A stretch of 64,000 bases of DNA from JAPLKX01 sp035530195 (GTDB lineage Bacteria; Hydrogenedentota; Hydrogenedentia; Hydrogenedentales; SLHB01), in the NCBI GenBank assembly GCA_035530195.1, contig DATKVG010000128.1:62001-126000 (forward strand), read 5' to 3'. The position numbers were made by a program, and so were the translations under genes. Every line of letters starts with the position of its first letter. Within the stretch, counting starts at the first letter, position 1. The notes beneath the pieces were generated by a model. It did not search any database. It worked only from the letters and a program-made list of their open reading frames with translations, and had not been told where the DNA came from. Of this stretch, positions 40,633 through 48,699 are shown piece by piece.

Positions 40633-43221
40633 CTAACGCTGCTGTTCATCTCGGTCCAGTTTTGTGGCCTTTTTCACCACGCGGGTAGAGGGCGGGTCCA
40701 AACCTAACAGGGCGATGAGTTCGCGCGGTTTAGCGAGTTTGTTGTTGATGGCGGTGGTGTTGAATTGGATTTCGGTGAGGGCGCCGGCGGGTTTGGCGTC
40801 GAGTGTGGTGATGAGTGGGCGGATGTTGATTTTGCTGATCTCGCGGGTCTGGCTGCGGCCCTGGGGTTTGCCTTTTCTTTCGACGATGAGTTCGTGTTTG
40901 GCGAGCAGGTTGTCGATCCGGCGCTGCATCTCGCCAGCGTCTTCTTTCGTGTACAGCGCATAATCGAAGCCGGTGACCGCGCTCATCAGCGATGGGGTAG
41001 CCAGCGGCACTTGTTCCGCGGCGTAGACGTGGAAGCCGGGCGGCACCGTGGCGCGGACTCTGTCGGCGAGTTCAAGTGGGTCGACTTTTTCGCGGAGGAC
41101 GACGTCCATGTAATCGGCTTCGGATTCCTCGCCGACGGGCGGTGCGGTGGCGAACGTGACTTTGGGGTGGGCGTGAAAACCTTGCGAGTAGGAGAGGGGC
41201 GCCCCCGCCCTGCGGAGCGTGCGGGCCCAGGCGCTCATCATTTCGAGGTTCGAGAGGAACCGGGCCTCGTCGAGCCGGCCAATCTGAAACCGGACCCGTT
41301 GCGCGGGCGGCGGTTCGGCGAGCGTCGGCAGGGGTACGAGCACCTGCCTGGCCTCATCTTTTTCCGCTTCGCGATATTGCGACCACATTTCTAGGCACAA
41401 CCCGCGCTCGTCGTCGCGGACGCCGCATTGGCTGCACCGGCCCGTCCTGCAATCGACCGTTTCCTCGAGCGCCATGGCGCGGTCGCGCTCGTCTCGCAGC
41501 CAGTCTTTCGAGACGAGTGCGTCGATGTGGTCCCACGGCAGCGGCGCCTCGGGGTCGCGCGCGTCCAACGCCTGCTCGACACTGTAGCCGGTCTCATCGA
41601 TCGCGGCCAGCCATGCGTTGAAATCGAGCAACTCCGACGACGAATCGAGCCGCGCACCGTTTCCATACGCCGCTTCGATCAACCCGGCCGCGTCACTGCC
41701 CGCCCGCGCCAGCAACCCTTCGATGAACGTCGACTCGGGGTCGTGCCGCCCGTACTTGATGCCGGGGTTGCGCTTGAAACCCCGTTCGAGGATCTGCTGC
41801 CGCCGCCGGACCTCGTCGATCGAGATCTGTGCCTCCCACTGGAACGGTGTGAACGGTTTCGGGACAAATGTCGAGATCCCCGTGAAAATCCTGGCCCGCC
41901 GGTTGATCGACTTGCCCCGAGACAGCAGCCGCAGGCACAGGTCCGGTATAGCCTCGACGTCCTCATCGGTCTCGGTGGGCAGACCGATCATGAAATACAA
42001 CTTGATATGCTGCCACCCGCGTTTGAATGCCTCCCCGGCCACTTCAAACAGTTCCTCTTCATCAAACCACTTGTTAATCACCGCCCGCAACCTCGGCGTG
42101 GCGGCCTCCGGCGCGAACGTGAGCCCGCTGCGCCTCATCCCCGTGACCGCGTCGGCCACGTCGATGCTGAACGTATCCAGCCGCAGGGACGGCACGCTCA
42201 CCGCCACGTTGTCCCGTTGCGCACGCACCGTCGCGTCGCGCAGCAGCGACCGCACGCCGGGGTAGTCGCACGTCGACAGCGATACCAGCGACACCTCCTC
42301 GTAGCCGGTGGCCTGGATGAGCCGGTCCATGAGGCCGGCGATATTTTGCCGCGACCGGGCGCGAACGGGCCGCGTCGTTACGCCCGCCTGGCAGAACCGG
42401 CACCCGTGCGTGCAGCCCCGCATGATCTCGAGGCCGATCCGGTCGTGGATGAGTTGGGCGTACGGCACGATGTATTCCGCGGGAAACTCGGCCAAATCGA
42501 GATCAGCCTCGATACGGCGTACCACCTTCTGGCCGTCTGGGACGCCACCCGTCGCGCTTCTGAGCGCGCTTTGTGGGTGGTGTCCCAATTTTGGCACTTC
42601 ATAAAGCGTGGGCACATACACGCCCCGCAACCGCGCCATTGCCTCGAGCAGTTCAGTCCGCGGCCCGCCACGCTTCTCACGCGCCACCTCCGCAACCTCG
42701 ACAATGGCCTGCTCACCATCGCCGATCACCAAAAAGTCGAAAAACGCCGCCATCGGCTCGGGGTTGATTGCGGCCGGCCCGCCCGCGAACACGATCGGGT
42801 GCGATTCGTTCCGGTCCGCCGCGCGCAACGGGATGCCGGCCAGGTCGAGAATGTACAACACCGACGTGTAGGTCAGCTCGCTCTGCAACGAGAACCCCAG
42901 CATATCCATCGCGCCGAGGGGGTCTTTCGATTCGAGCGCGAACAGCGGCAACCCGCGCCCACGTAGCGCCTCCGCCATATCCGGCGCGGGCGCGTAGGCC
43001 CTTTCCGCCCAGCACCACGGCAGCTTGTTCAGGATCGCGTAGAGGATGTGGACCCCGAGGTTGCCCAAGCCAAGGTCGTACAGGTCCGGGAACACGAGCG
43101 CCACCCGCAACTCGACGTCCCGCGGGTTTTTGTGGACCGAATGAAGCTCCGACCCGAGGTACCTCGAGGGTTTCGTGATGCTCGGGAAGATTTCGGTGTC
43201 GAGGCGTTCTTTAAGATTCAT
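40633..43221 (-). CDS. B12-binding radical-SAM protein (TIGR03960) fused to DUF2344
   Basis: 862 residues from ATG 43221. The N-terminal B12-binding-like Rossmann region (VALVFPDLYDLGLGNLGVHI) is followed by the radical-SAM core with the CxxxCxxC cluster (RGCTHGCRFCQAG, ~270) and GLPTETDEDVEAIPDL. The C-terminal ~240 residues are DUF2344 (FQIGRLDEARFLSNLEMMSA, YSQGFHAHPKVTFATAPPVG). The two parts are often separate neighbouring genes; here they are fused. The exact reaction is not established; links to tRNA or ribosome modification have been proposed. A 48-bp palindromic element is inserted in frame at residues ~212-228 (LGHHPQSALRSATGGV), between conserved strands. Confidence 0.88.
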   Translation of the reverse strand: MNLKERLDTEIFPSITKPSRYLGSELHSVHKNPRDVELRVALVFPDLYDLGLGNLGVHILYAILNKLPWCWAERAYAPAPDMAEALRGRGLPLFALESKDPLGAMDMLGFSLQSELTYTSVLYILDLAGIPLRAADRNESHPIVFAGGPAAINPEPMAAFFDFLVIGDGEQAIVEVAEVAREKRGGPRTELLEAMARLRGVYVPTLYEVPKLGHHPQSALRSATGGVPDGQKVVRRIEADLDLAEFPAEYIVPYAQLIHDRIGLEIMRGCTHGCRFCQAGVTTRPVRARSRQNIAGLMDRLIQATGYEEVSLVSLSTCDYPGVRSLLRDATVRAQRDNVAVSVPSLRLDTFSIDVADAVTGMRRSGLTFAPEAATPRLRAVINKWFDEEELFEVAGEAFKRGWQHIKLYFMIGLPTETDEDVEAIPDLCLRLLSRGKSINRRARIFTGISTFVPKPFTPFQWEAQISIDEVRRRQQILERGFKRNPGIKYGRHDPESTFIEGLLARAGSDAAGLIEAAYGNGARLDSSSELLDFNAWLAAIDETGYSVEQALDARDPEAPLPWDHIDALVSKDWLRDERDRAMALEETVDCRTGRCSQCGVRDDERGLCLEMWSQYREAEKDEARQVLVPLPTLAEPPPAQRVRFQIGRLDEARFLSNLEMMSAWARTLRRAGAPLSYSQGFHAHPKVTFATAPPVGEESEADYMDVVLREKVDPLELADRVRATVPPGFHVYAAEQVPLATPSLMSAVTGFDYALYTKEDAGEMQRRIDNLLAKHELIVERKGKPQGRSQTREISKINIRPLITTLDAKPAGALTEIQFNTTAINNKLAKPRELIALLGLDPPSTRVVKKATKLDRDEQQR
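42539..42586. repeat. REP-like palindrome inside the TIGR03960 gene, copy 3
   Basis: Outer arms GGGACGCCACCC and GGGTGGTGTCCC (one G-U-type mismatch), inner GCGCTTCTGAGCGC hairpin. Length is 48 bp, i.e. 16 codons, so the reading frame is kept. It belongs to the same family as 5946-5990 and 33690-33719. Confidence 0.85.
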
Positions 43222-43260
43222 GCGGCTCAATTGTGATGCGGGCGTCCCGCCTGCACCCTT

Positions 43261-44505
43261 TCAGACGGTCGTATCCACCATCTTTGGCGGAAACCGGGTT
43301 TGGACGTAGGCGTCGATCGCTTCGCGGAACGCGGTCCCGATCTGGTCGGGCGTACCGGTGAGCGTCATCGTGTGATTGCCGTCGACGTACACCGGGCATT
43401 TGGGCTCCTCGCCGGTCCCCGGCAGGCTGATGCCGATATTGGCGGACCGCGACTCGCCCGGCCCGTTCACGATGCAGCCCATCACGGCCAGCGTGAGCGT
43501 CTCGACGCCAATATATTTGTACTTCCACTCGGGTATTTTGTCACGGACGTACGCCTCCGTCTCCTCGGCCAGCGCCTGGAAAAACTGGCTCGTCGTGCGG
43601 CCGCACCCGGGGCACGCCGTCACGCTCGGCATAAACGACCGCAGCCCCAGCGACTGCAAAATCTCGCACGCCGCGTAGACCTCGTCACGCCGGTCGCCGC
43701 CAACCCGCGGCGTCAGCGACACCCGGATCGTGTCCCCGATCCCTTCGGCCAGCAGCACGCCGATCGATACCGCCGACCACACCAAGCCTTTGATGCCGAT
43801 CCCGGCCTCCGTAAGGCCCAGGTGGAGCGGCTGATCGGTTTGCCGGGAGAGTTCGCGGTAGAGGCTGATGAGATGGCGCGGCGTCGAGCTTTTGCACGAT
43901 ATGATGATCCGGTCCTTGCTGACGCCGTTCTCGATGGCGAGCCGCGTCGATTCGAGCGCGGAAAACATCATGCACTCGTTCATGACTTCCTCAGACGATT
44001 TCCCGAGGCTTTTCTGGGTATTCTCGACCATTTTGAGCATGACGAGATCTTTGTTCAGCGACCCGATGTTGACCCCGATGCGGAGCGGCTTGTCATTGTC
44101 CGCGGCGATTTGGCAAATCTGCGCGAAATTCTTGTCGCGGGCCACCCCGGCCCCGACGTTGCCCGGGTTGATCCGGTACTTGTCGAGGGATTGAGCGCAT
44201 TGCGGGTACTTGGCCAGCAGCCGGTGACCATTGTAATGAAAATCCCCGATGATGGGCGCCTTATATCCGGCGTCGCGAACACGGCGGACGATAGGTTCGA
44301 CGACGACGGCGGCTTGTTCCGTATTGACCGTGATCCGCACCAGCTCCGAGCCCGCGTCCGCCAATTGCATAATTTGGGTGGAGGTGACGTCGACGTCGGC
44401 GGTTTCGGTATTCGTCATGGATTGGACGGCAATGGGCGCGCCGCCCCCTATCAGGACGCTTCCGACTTTTACGCCCACCGTATCCCTGCGGACAACTGCT
44501 GACAT
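43261..44505 (-). CDS. ispG: 4-hydroxy-3-methylbut-2-enyl diphosphate synthase (GcpE)
   Basis: 414 residues. IspG makes HMBPP from MEcPP in the non-mevalonate isoprenoid pathway, using a [4Fe-4S] cluster. Visible: APIAVQSMTNTETADVDVTS at the start of the TIM barrel, RIGVNIGSLNKDL, LGLTEAGIG, and the cluster Cys residues in TACPGCGRT and GCIVNGPGES, with the cluster-ligand Glu in the C-terminal domain. The second ATG of a doublet (44505) has GGAGG 5 nt upstream; the open frame extends further without a ribosome site. It is 39 bp before the B12/radical-SAM gene on the same strand, so probably one transcript. Confidence 0.97.
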   Translation of the reverse strand: MSAVVRRDTVGVKVGSVLIGGGAPIAVQSMTNTETADVDVTSTQIMQLADAGSELVRITVNTEQAAVVVEPIVRRVRDAGYKAPIIGDFHYNGHRLLAKYPQCAQSLDKYRINPGNVGAGVARDKNFAQICQIAADNDKPLRIGVNIGSLNKDLVMLKMVENTQKSLGKSSEEVMNECMMFSALESTRLAIENGVSKDRIIISCKSSTPRHLISLYRELSRQTDQPLHLGLTEAGIGIKGLVWSAVSIGVLLAEGIGDTIRVSLTPRVGGDRRDEVYAACEILQSLGLRSFMPSVTACPGCGRTTSQFFQALAEETEAYVRDKIPEWKYKYIGVETLTLAVMGCIVNGPGESRSANIGISLPGTGEEPKCPVYVDGNHTMTLTGTPDQIGTAFREAIDAYVQTRFPPKMVDTTV

Positions 44506-45000
44506 CATATCCTCCGGAATTTCGATGCCGGCCAGCCTCGTTGGCACGGCATCTGTCGCTCTAACGCCCCGCTCCAGGGCCTTTATGCCGCGCGGGCAAC
44601 CCAATCTGCCTATTGTACACGCTGCGCATCGGCTTTTGTAGGCGCGGACGTCTCGCCCGCGCCGTCCAGACCGCAGGCTGATATTAACGCTAAAGGCAAC
44701 GGTTTACCTCTGCCTATCGTAGTCAATGGGCATTTACCAATGCCGCGCGGCGGAGTCGTTGACGGTGCGGCCGATACCACGCGCGCCTACGGGACTTGAA
44801 AATCCCTCGGGGTTTCCGGTAGAGTCGGTAGGTGACGTCAGGGATAAGTGCGTAGCAGGAGGCGCACGTTCAGAAGTGTGCAAACCGGCCGGGAAACCGG
44901 TGCCGCGGGGGGTGCCGCGGGGGTAGCCGTTTTCCGCGAACGCCGCGTTTAGTGGCGTGTAAGTCGGCCGGGTGTCCCGTCGCAGATTAACTCAGTGGCG
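44506..45000. other. Non-coding leader/intergenic region before the V-ATPase operon
   Basis: About 550 bp separate divergent ispG and ntpF starts. No gene is seen. A hairpin GGCGCGG/CCGCGCC is at 44641-44663. Between 44848 and 44880 three short words can pair in two exclusive ways: GTGCG (44848-44852) or GTGTG (44876-44880) with CGCAC (44863-44867). Two 12-bp copies of GGTGCCGCGGGG follow near 44899-44924. A structured 5' leader RNA is possible. I found no promoter I trust and could not match a known riboswitch by eye. Confidence 0.4.
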
Positions 45001-45045
45001 GCCTATGAGGTTTATGGCTCGCATGAGGCTCATGGCTCGCATGAG
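45001..45045. repeat. 9-bp-period tandem array before the V-ATPase operon
   Basis: GCCTATGAG, GTTTATGGC, TCGCATGAG, GCTCATGGC and TCGCATGAG: five 9-bp units. The array ends 3 nt before the GGAG of the first ATPase gene, so it must lie in the 5' untranslated region unless a promoter lies inside it. The reverse complement gives CTCATGCGA and CTCATAGGC words, as at 30139-30183. Confidence 0.85.
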
Positions 45046-45057
45046 TATGGAGAACGT

Positions 45058-45369
45058 ATGGCATCCCTCATTGAAGACGTGCTGTCGATCGAGAGCCAGG
45101 CCAACGACATCATAGCCAAGGCCCATTCTGACGCCAAGGCACTCGATAAATCGGCCCAGGCGCAGATCGAACAAGTGGCAAGCGAGATCCAGGCGCGGAC
45201 GGCACAGCGAGGCGAAGCGTACCGGCGCGAAGCCGAGCAGAAACACCAGGCCGCGCTCGCCGCCGAGAAGAAAGAGTCCGCGCGCCGGCTTTCGTCGCTC
45301 GATGGTCTCGATGCGCGGCTGATAGAGAAGCTTTCCGGTTTGGTAGTGGCGGAGTTTCGCAAGCGCTGA
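45058..45369 (+). CDS. ntpF: V/A-type ATPase subunit G/H (NtpF), peripheral stalk
   Basis: 103 residues, almost entirely charged Ala/Glu/Lys/Gln helix (ANDIIAKAHSDAKALDKSAQ, AEQKHQAALAAEKKESARRL) typical of the stalk coiled coil that pairs with subunit E. ATG 45058 has GGAG 5 nt upstream. The open frame continues upstream only through the 9-bp repeat array (reading YEVYGSHEAHGSHEYG), which I do not regard as protein. First gene of the nine-gene operon; its stop is 1 nt before the ntpI start. Confidence 0.85.
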   Translation: MASLIEDVLSIESQANDIIAKAHSDAKALDKSAQAQIEQVASEIQARTAQRGEAYRREAEQKHQAALAAEKKESARRLSSLDGLDARLIEKLSGLVVAEFRKR

Positions 45370-45370
45370 T

Positions 45371-47434
45371 ATGGCCATAGACAAAATGAAAAAGGTGACC
45401 GTGGTTTGCCCGGTCACATGCAGCCACCGGCTCGTGAACACGCTTCACGGCCTTGGAATCGTCGAATTGACCGACGCGCTCGCCCAGTACGAGCATCCCG
45501 CCGCCACGCTCAAACGCGAAGAAGCCTCCACCGAAGACTGCGACCGCGAACTGCAGAAGGCAAATCTGATCCTGGGTTTGTTGGACGTATTTGTCCCCGT
45601 CCAGCAGTCGTTTGTCCAGGGGCTGGTAAACGTTCCGCTCATCATCGAGCCTCGGGAACTTGACGAGGCGCTCCACAAATTCGATCTGGAAAAGCATTAT
45701 ATCGAGGCTTCCGAATTGGACGACATCTATCGCCGCGCTGAACGGGCGCGCGGCGATGCCCAAAACCAGATCAAAGACCTGCTGAGGTTTGAGAACCTGT
45801 CATTCCGTATCGGCGACCTGACGAAGCCCAAGCGCTGGAAGCTCCTGTATGGGCAAATCACCCCAAAATCGCTCCACGCCATGGAAGCCGACGAAAAGGC
45901 CCGCCAACTGCTCGCCTGGGAACCTGCGGCCCCAGGTCAGGCCATGCGCAAGAACGGATCCGGCACGATGCCGGCTGCAAGAAAAGGCGAGCCCGTCCGT
46001 CTCATCGTGGCGTGCCTCAAACAGGATGAGCCGGAGGCGCGGGCAATGCTCGCCTCCTACAGTTTCGAAGAAGTCGCCCTGCCTGACCTGCCGGGCACCG
46101 TCCGCGATCACATGCGCGAACTCAAAGAAGACCTGGCATCGCTCGACACCCAAATAAAAGAAATCCAGGCAAAGGTCAAAGGAATGGCGCACCTGCGCCG
46201 CACCCTGCAGGTCTTGAAAGCGTTCTGGGATAACCGACGCCAACTCGCCACCGCACGCGCAAACACCGTCAACAGCCAATGGGCACACCTCGTCACCGGC
46301 TACGTGCGCGAACACGATGCCGCGAGGCTCGAAGAGACCATAAAGCGCGAGTTCACCTCGGCTTCGGTGATTCTTGAAGACCCCGTCGAGGGCGAGGACG
46401 TCCCCATCAGTCTCACGGTTGCCCCCATGGTCAAGCCGTTGCGCATGCTCGTGAACCTCTTCGGCCTTCCCCCCTACAAGGCCTTCGACCCCTCCCCGTT
46501 CCTCTTGGTCAATTTCTACATTTTCTTCGGGATCTGTTTCAGCGACGTGGGCTACGGCCTGATGCTGACAGCGCTCGCCATTTACATCATGACCAAGACG
46601 CGCGCCTACGAGGGCGTCTACGTCTTTGCAAAATTGTTGTTGTTCGCCGGGGTGTCCACAATAATTTTCGGGGGTCTGCTCGGCTCCTTCTTCGGCGACT
46701 TATGGCAGCCCAAGTACCTGGGCGAGGGCAATATCCTCCTATTGCTAATGGAGAACGTCAAGCAACTCGATCCCCTCGAACGCCCGCTGATCGCCCTCCT
46801 GCTGGCGATCGGGATCGGCATTCTCAACCAGTTCTACGGCATTGCCCTGAAAATGTACAACGCCCTCAAGAACAAAGATACCGCGACGGCCATGTTTGAC
46901 GCCCTCCTTTGGCTCATCATCCTTCCCGGATTCGTTATCCTCATAGCCTCCGCGTTCGTCGAGGTGCCTCCCACTGTCCTCAAAGCCGGAATCGGCCTGT
47001 TCGCCGTTGGAGCCGTCGGCCTGGTTCTGACACAGGGGCGGTCGGCGAAGGGTCTTGTGGGCCGGTTTTTCGGCGGGTTGGTAAGCCTCTACGGTATCGT
47101 CGGCACCTATGGCCTCACCGCGTTCATCGGCGACACCATGTCGTATTGCCGCCTCTTGGCGCTTGGCCTGACGACGTCGATCGTGGCCCTCTCGTTCAAC
47201 GTGATGGCGGGGCTGCTCCGCGAGACCCCCTACGTCGGGATGCTCCTTTTTGTGTTGGTGTTGGTGGTTGGTCATATATTCAACTTTGCCATAAGCGTGT
47301 TGGGTGCCTTTGTGCACTCGATGCGCCTGATTTTTGTGGAGTTTTTCGGCAGGTTTTACGAGGGCGGCGGCCGGGCGTTCAAGCCGTTGTCATTCGATAG
47401 CGCGGCGGCCATTCTCAAGAGGCCGGCGCAGTAA
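45371..47434 (+). CDS. ntpI: V/A-type ATPase subunit I (a-subunit), membrane stator
   Basis: 687 residues. The N-terminal ~360 residues are soluble with coiled coil (ELKEDLASLDTQIKEIQAKV) and bind the peripheral stalks. The C-terminal half has seven or eight membrane helices (from NFYIFFGICFSDVGYGLMLT to LILVVGHIFNFAISVLGAFV-like segments). The sequence FNFAISVLGAFVHSMRLIFV contains the essential Arg that faces the ion-binding Glu of the K ring, and VEFFGRFYEGGGRAFKPL is the usual C-terminus. It forms the two half-channels for ions. The start codon follows the ntpF stop by 1 nt (coupled translation). Confidence 0.95.
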   Translation: MAIDKMKKVTVVCPVTCSHRLVNTLHGLGIVELTDALAQYEHPAATLKREEASTEDCDRELQKANLILGLLDVFVPVQQSFVQGLVNVPLIIEPRELDEALHKFDLEKHYIEASELDDIYRRAERARGDAQNQIKDLLRFENLSFRIGDLTKPKRWKLLYGQITPKSLHAMEADEKARQLLAWEPAAPGQAMRKNGSGTMPAARKGEPVRLIVACLKQDEPEARAMLASYSFEEVALPDLPGTVRDHMRELKEDLASLDTQIKEIQAKVKGMAHLRRTLQVLKAFWDNRRQLATARANTVNSQWAHLVTGYVREHDAARLEETIKREFTSASVILEDPVEGEDVPISLTVAPMVKPLRMLVNLFGLPPYKAFDPSPFLLVNFYIFFGICFSDVGYGLMLTALAIYIMTKTRAYEGVYVFAKLLLFAGVSTIIFGGLLGSFFGDLWQPKYLGEGNILLLLMENVKQLDPLERPLIALLLAIGIGILNQFYGIALKMYNALKNKDTATAMFDALLWLIILPGFVILIASAFVEVPPTVLKAGIGLFAVGAVGLVLTQGRSAKGLVGRFFGGLVSLYGIVGTYGLTAFIGDTMSYCRLLALGLTTSIVALSFNVMAGLLRETPYVGMLLFVLVLVVGHIFNFAISVLGAFVHSMRLIFVEFFGRFYEGGGRAFKPLSFDSAAAILKRPAQ

Positions 47435-47467
47435 CGGGAAGAAGGTTAAACGGAATCGCGTCCGAGG

Positions 47468-47496
47468 GGCGCCGCGCCGGAATGGCGCCGCGCCGG
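47468..47496. repeat. Direct repeat of a GC-rich palindromic word between ntpI and ntpK
   Basis: GGCGCCGCGCCGG occurs twice with a 16-bp period (47468-47480 and 47484-47496) in the 101-bp ntpI-ntpK gap. The strong secondary structure upstream of ntpK could protect or separate the message for the high-copy ring subunit (inference). Confidence 0.6.
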
Positions 47497-47535
47497 GACG
47501 GCGCGCCACATCGGCAACGAAGACGGAGGTTCAGC

Positions 47536-48066
47536 ATGGATCCATTGGCGGTTGAAATAGGTCGGGGGCTGGCAATAGCCGGCGCAGGGCTCGCGGTCGG
47601 CATGGGCTGCGCGGGTTCGGGCAAAGGGATCGGCGTGGCGTCGCAAGCGGCAACCGGGGTGCTGAGCGAGAAGCCCAATCTATTCGGGCAGATCCTCGTG
47701 CTGGTCGCGCTTCCCGGCACCCAGGGCATCTACGGGTTTATTACCGCGATCCTGATCTTCATGTACTCCGGTCTGATCAACGGCACCTACATGGTGGCGC
47801 CCAACACGGGCGTGGCCCTGCTCGTGCTCGGGTTCGGGGTCGGCCTCGCGCTGTACACGTCCGCCGTCTGGCAGGGTGAAGCCTCCGCGGCCAGTATTTC
47901 GCTGGTCGCGCGCCGCGCCGAAGAGTTCGGGCGCGCGATCCTGTTCCCCGCGCTGGTCGAGACCTATGCCGTTATCGCCCTGCTGGCCGGCATCCTGTCC
48001 ATCATCTGGCTTACCAACCAGGCTCCGGGCACCAACATCTTGCAGTATATACAGGCGGTTCAATAA
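47536..48066 (+). CDS. ntpK: V/A-type ATPase subunit K, Na+-type ring proteolipid
   Basis: 176 residues in four membrane helices made of two related hairpins, as in the 16-kDa NtpK type. GGAGG lies 6 nt before ATG 47536. In E. hirae NtpK, Na+ is held by Leu61, Thr64, Gln65, Gln110 and Glu139 near Tyr68. Here ALPGTQGIYGF gives Leu-x2-Thr-Gln-x2-Tyr near 58-65, AVWQGEASA gives the Gln near 112, and PALVETYAV gives the single ion-carrying Glu near 141. The whole ligand set is therefore present, which points to Na+ rather than H+ coupling. Only one hairpin carries the carboxylate, lowering the ion:ATP ratio. Confidence 0.95.
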   Translation: MDPLAVEIGRGLAIAGAGLAVGMGCAGSGKGIGVASQAATGVLSEKPNLFGQILVLVALPGTQGIYGFITAILIFMYSGLINGTYMVAPNTGVALLVLGFGVGLALYTSAVWQGEASAASISLVARRAEEFGRAILFPALVETYAVIALLAGILSIIWLTNQAPGTNILQYIQAVQ

Positions 48067-48094
48067 ATCGCGCCTGCGCGAAGGGTAAAAAGAC

Positions 48095-48685
48095 ATGGGT
48101 CTTGAAAACATCAGCCGGTCCGTGCTGGAAGCCGCCCAAAAGGAGGCCGAGCACATCCTGAAGGCCGCACGCAAAGCCGCCGACGAAAAAGTCGCCGCGG
48201 CCAGCGCCGCCGCCGAGCAGAATGCCGAGCGCCGCTATCAGTCGGCCGCCCGCACCATCGAAGACGACTTCGCCCGCCAGATTATCCAGTTCCGCGGAGT
48301 TGCCAACAAGGAAATCCTGGTTAAGAAAAACATCCGGATGCGCGAAGTCTTCGATGCAGCAAAAAAACAGATCCTCGCCTTCCCCGAAACGGAATACGCC
48401 GGCATCATGCGTCCCCTGCTGGAGCAATCGGTCGGGGAGGATGCGGGGATGGTGCGCGTACACCCGGGCGATGAAAAGGTCTTCGCCCAACTGCTCGCGG
48501 AACTGAACCAAAAGCGCGCCGCCACCGCCCAAATCAAAATCGATACGGCAAAGCCGCTCGAAGAACGCGGCGGGTTTATGTTCATTGGCGAATCGTATGA
48601 AATTGACCAGACGCTGGCGACCCTGCTGGCGGATATCGAGCGCGAACTTGCGCCGCGGATTGCGGCTCAACTGTTTTCCGAATAG
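48095..48685 (+). CDS. ntpE: V/A-type ATPase subunit E, peripheral stalk
   Basis: 196 residues. The N-terminal half is a long charged helix (AAQKEAEHILKAARKAADEK) that pairs with the G/H subunit. The C-terminal half is a small alpha/beta head (GMVRVHPGDEKVFAQLLAEL, ERGGFMFIGESYEIDQTLAT, DIERELAPRIAAQLF) that contacts the catalytic head. Length and pattern are usual. 28 nt after ntpK and 14 nt before ntpC. Confidence 0.92.
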   Translation: MGLENISRSVLEAAQKEAEHILKAARKAADEKVAAASAAAEQNAERRYQSAARTIEDDFARQIIQFRGVANKEILVKKNIRMREVFDAAKKQILAFPETEYAGIMRPLLEQSVGEDAGMVRVHPGDEKVFAQLLAELNQKRAATAQIKIDTAKPLEERGGFMFIGESYEIDQTLATLLADIERELAPRIAAQLFSE

Positions 48686-48699
48686 GCAAAGGGCTTGCG

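Noticed and set aside
44995..45057. N-terminal extension of ntpF through the 9-bp array
   Set aside because: It would add YEVYGSHEAHGSHEYG from repeats; a good ribosome site lies directly before ATG 45058.
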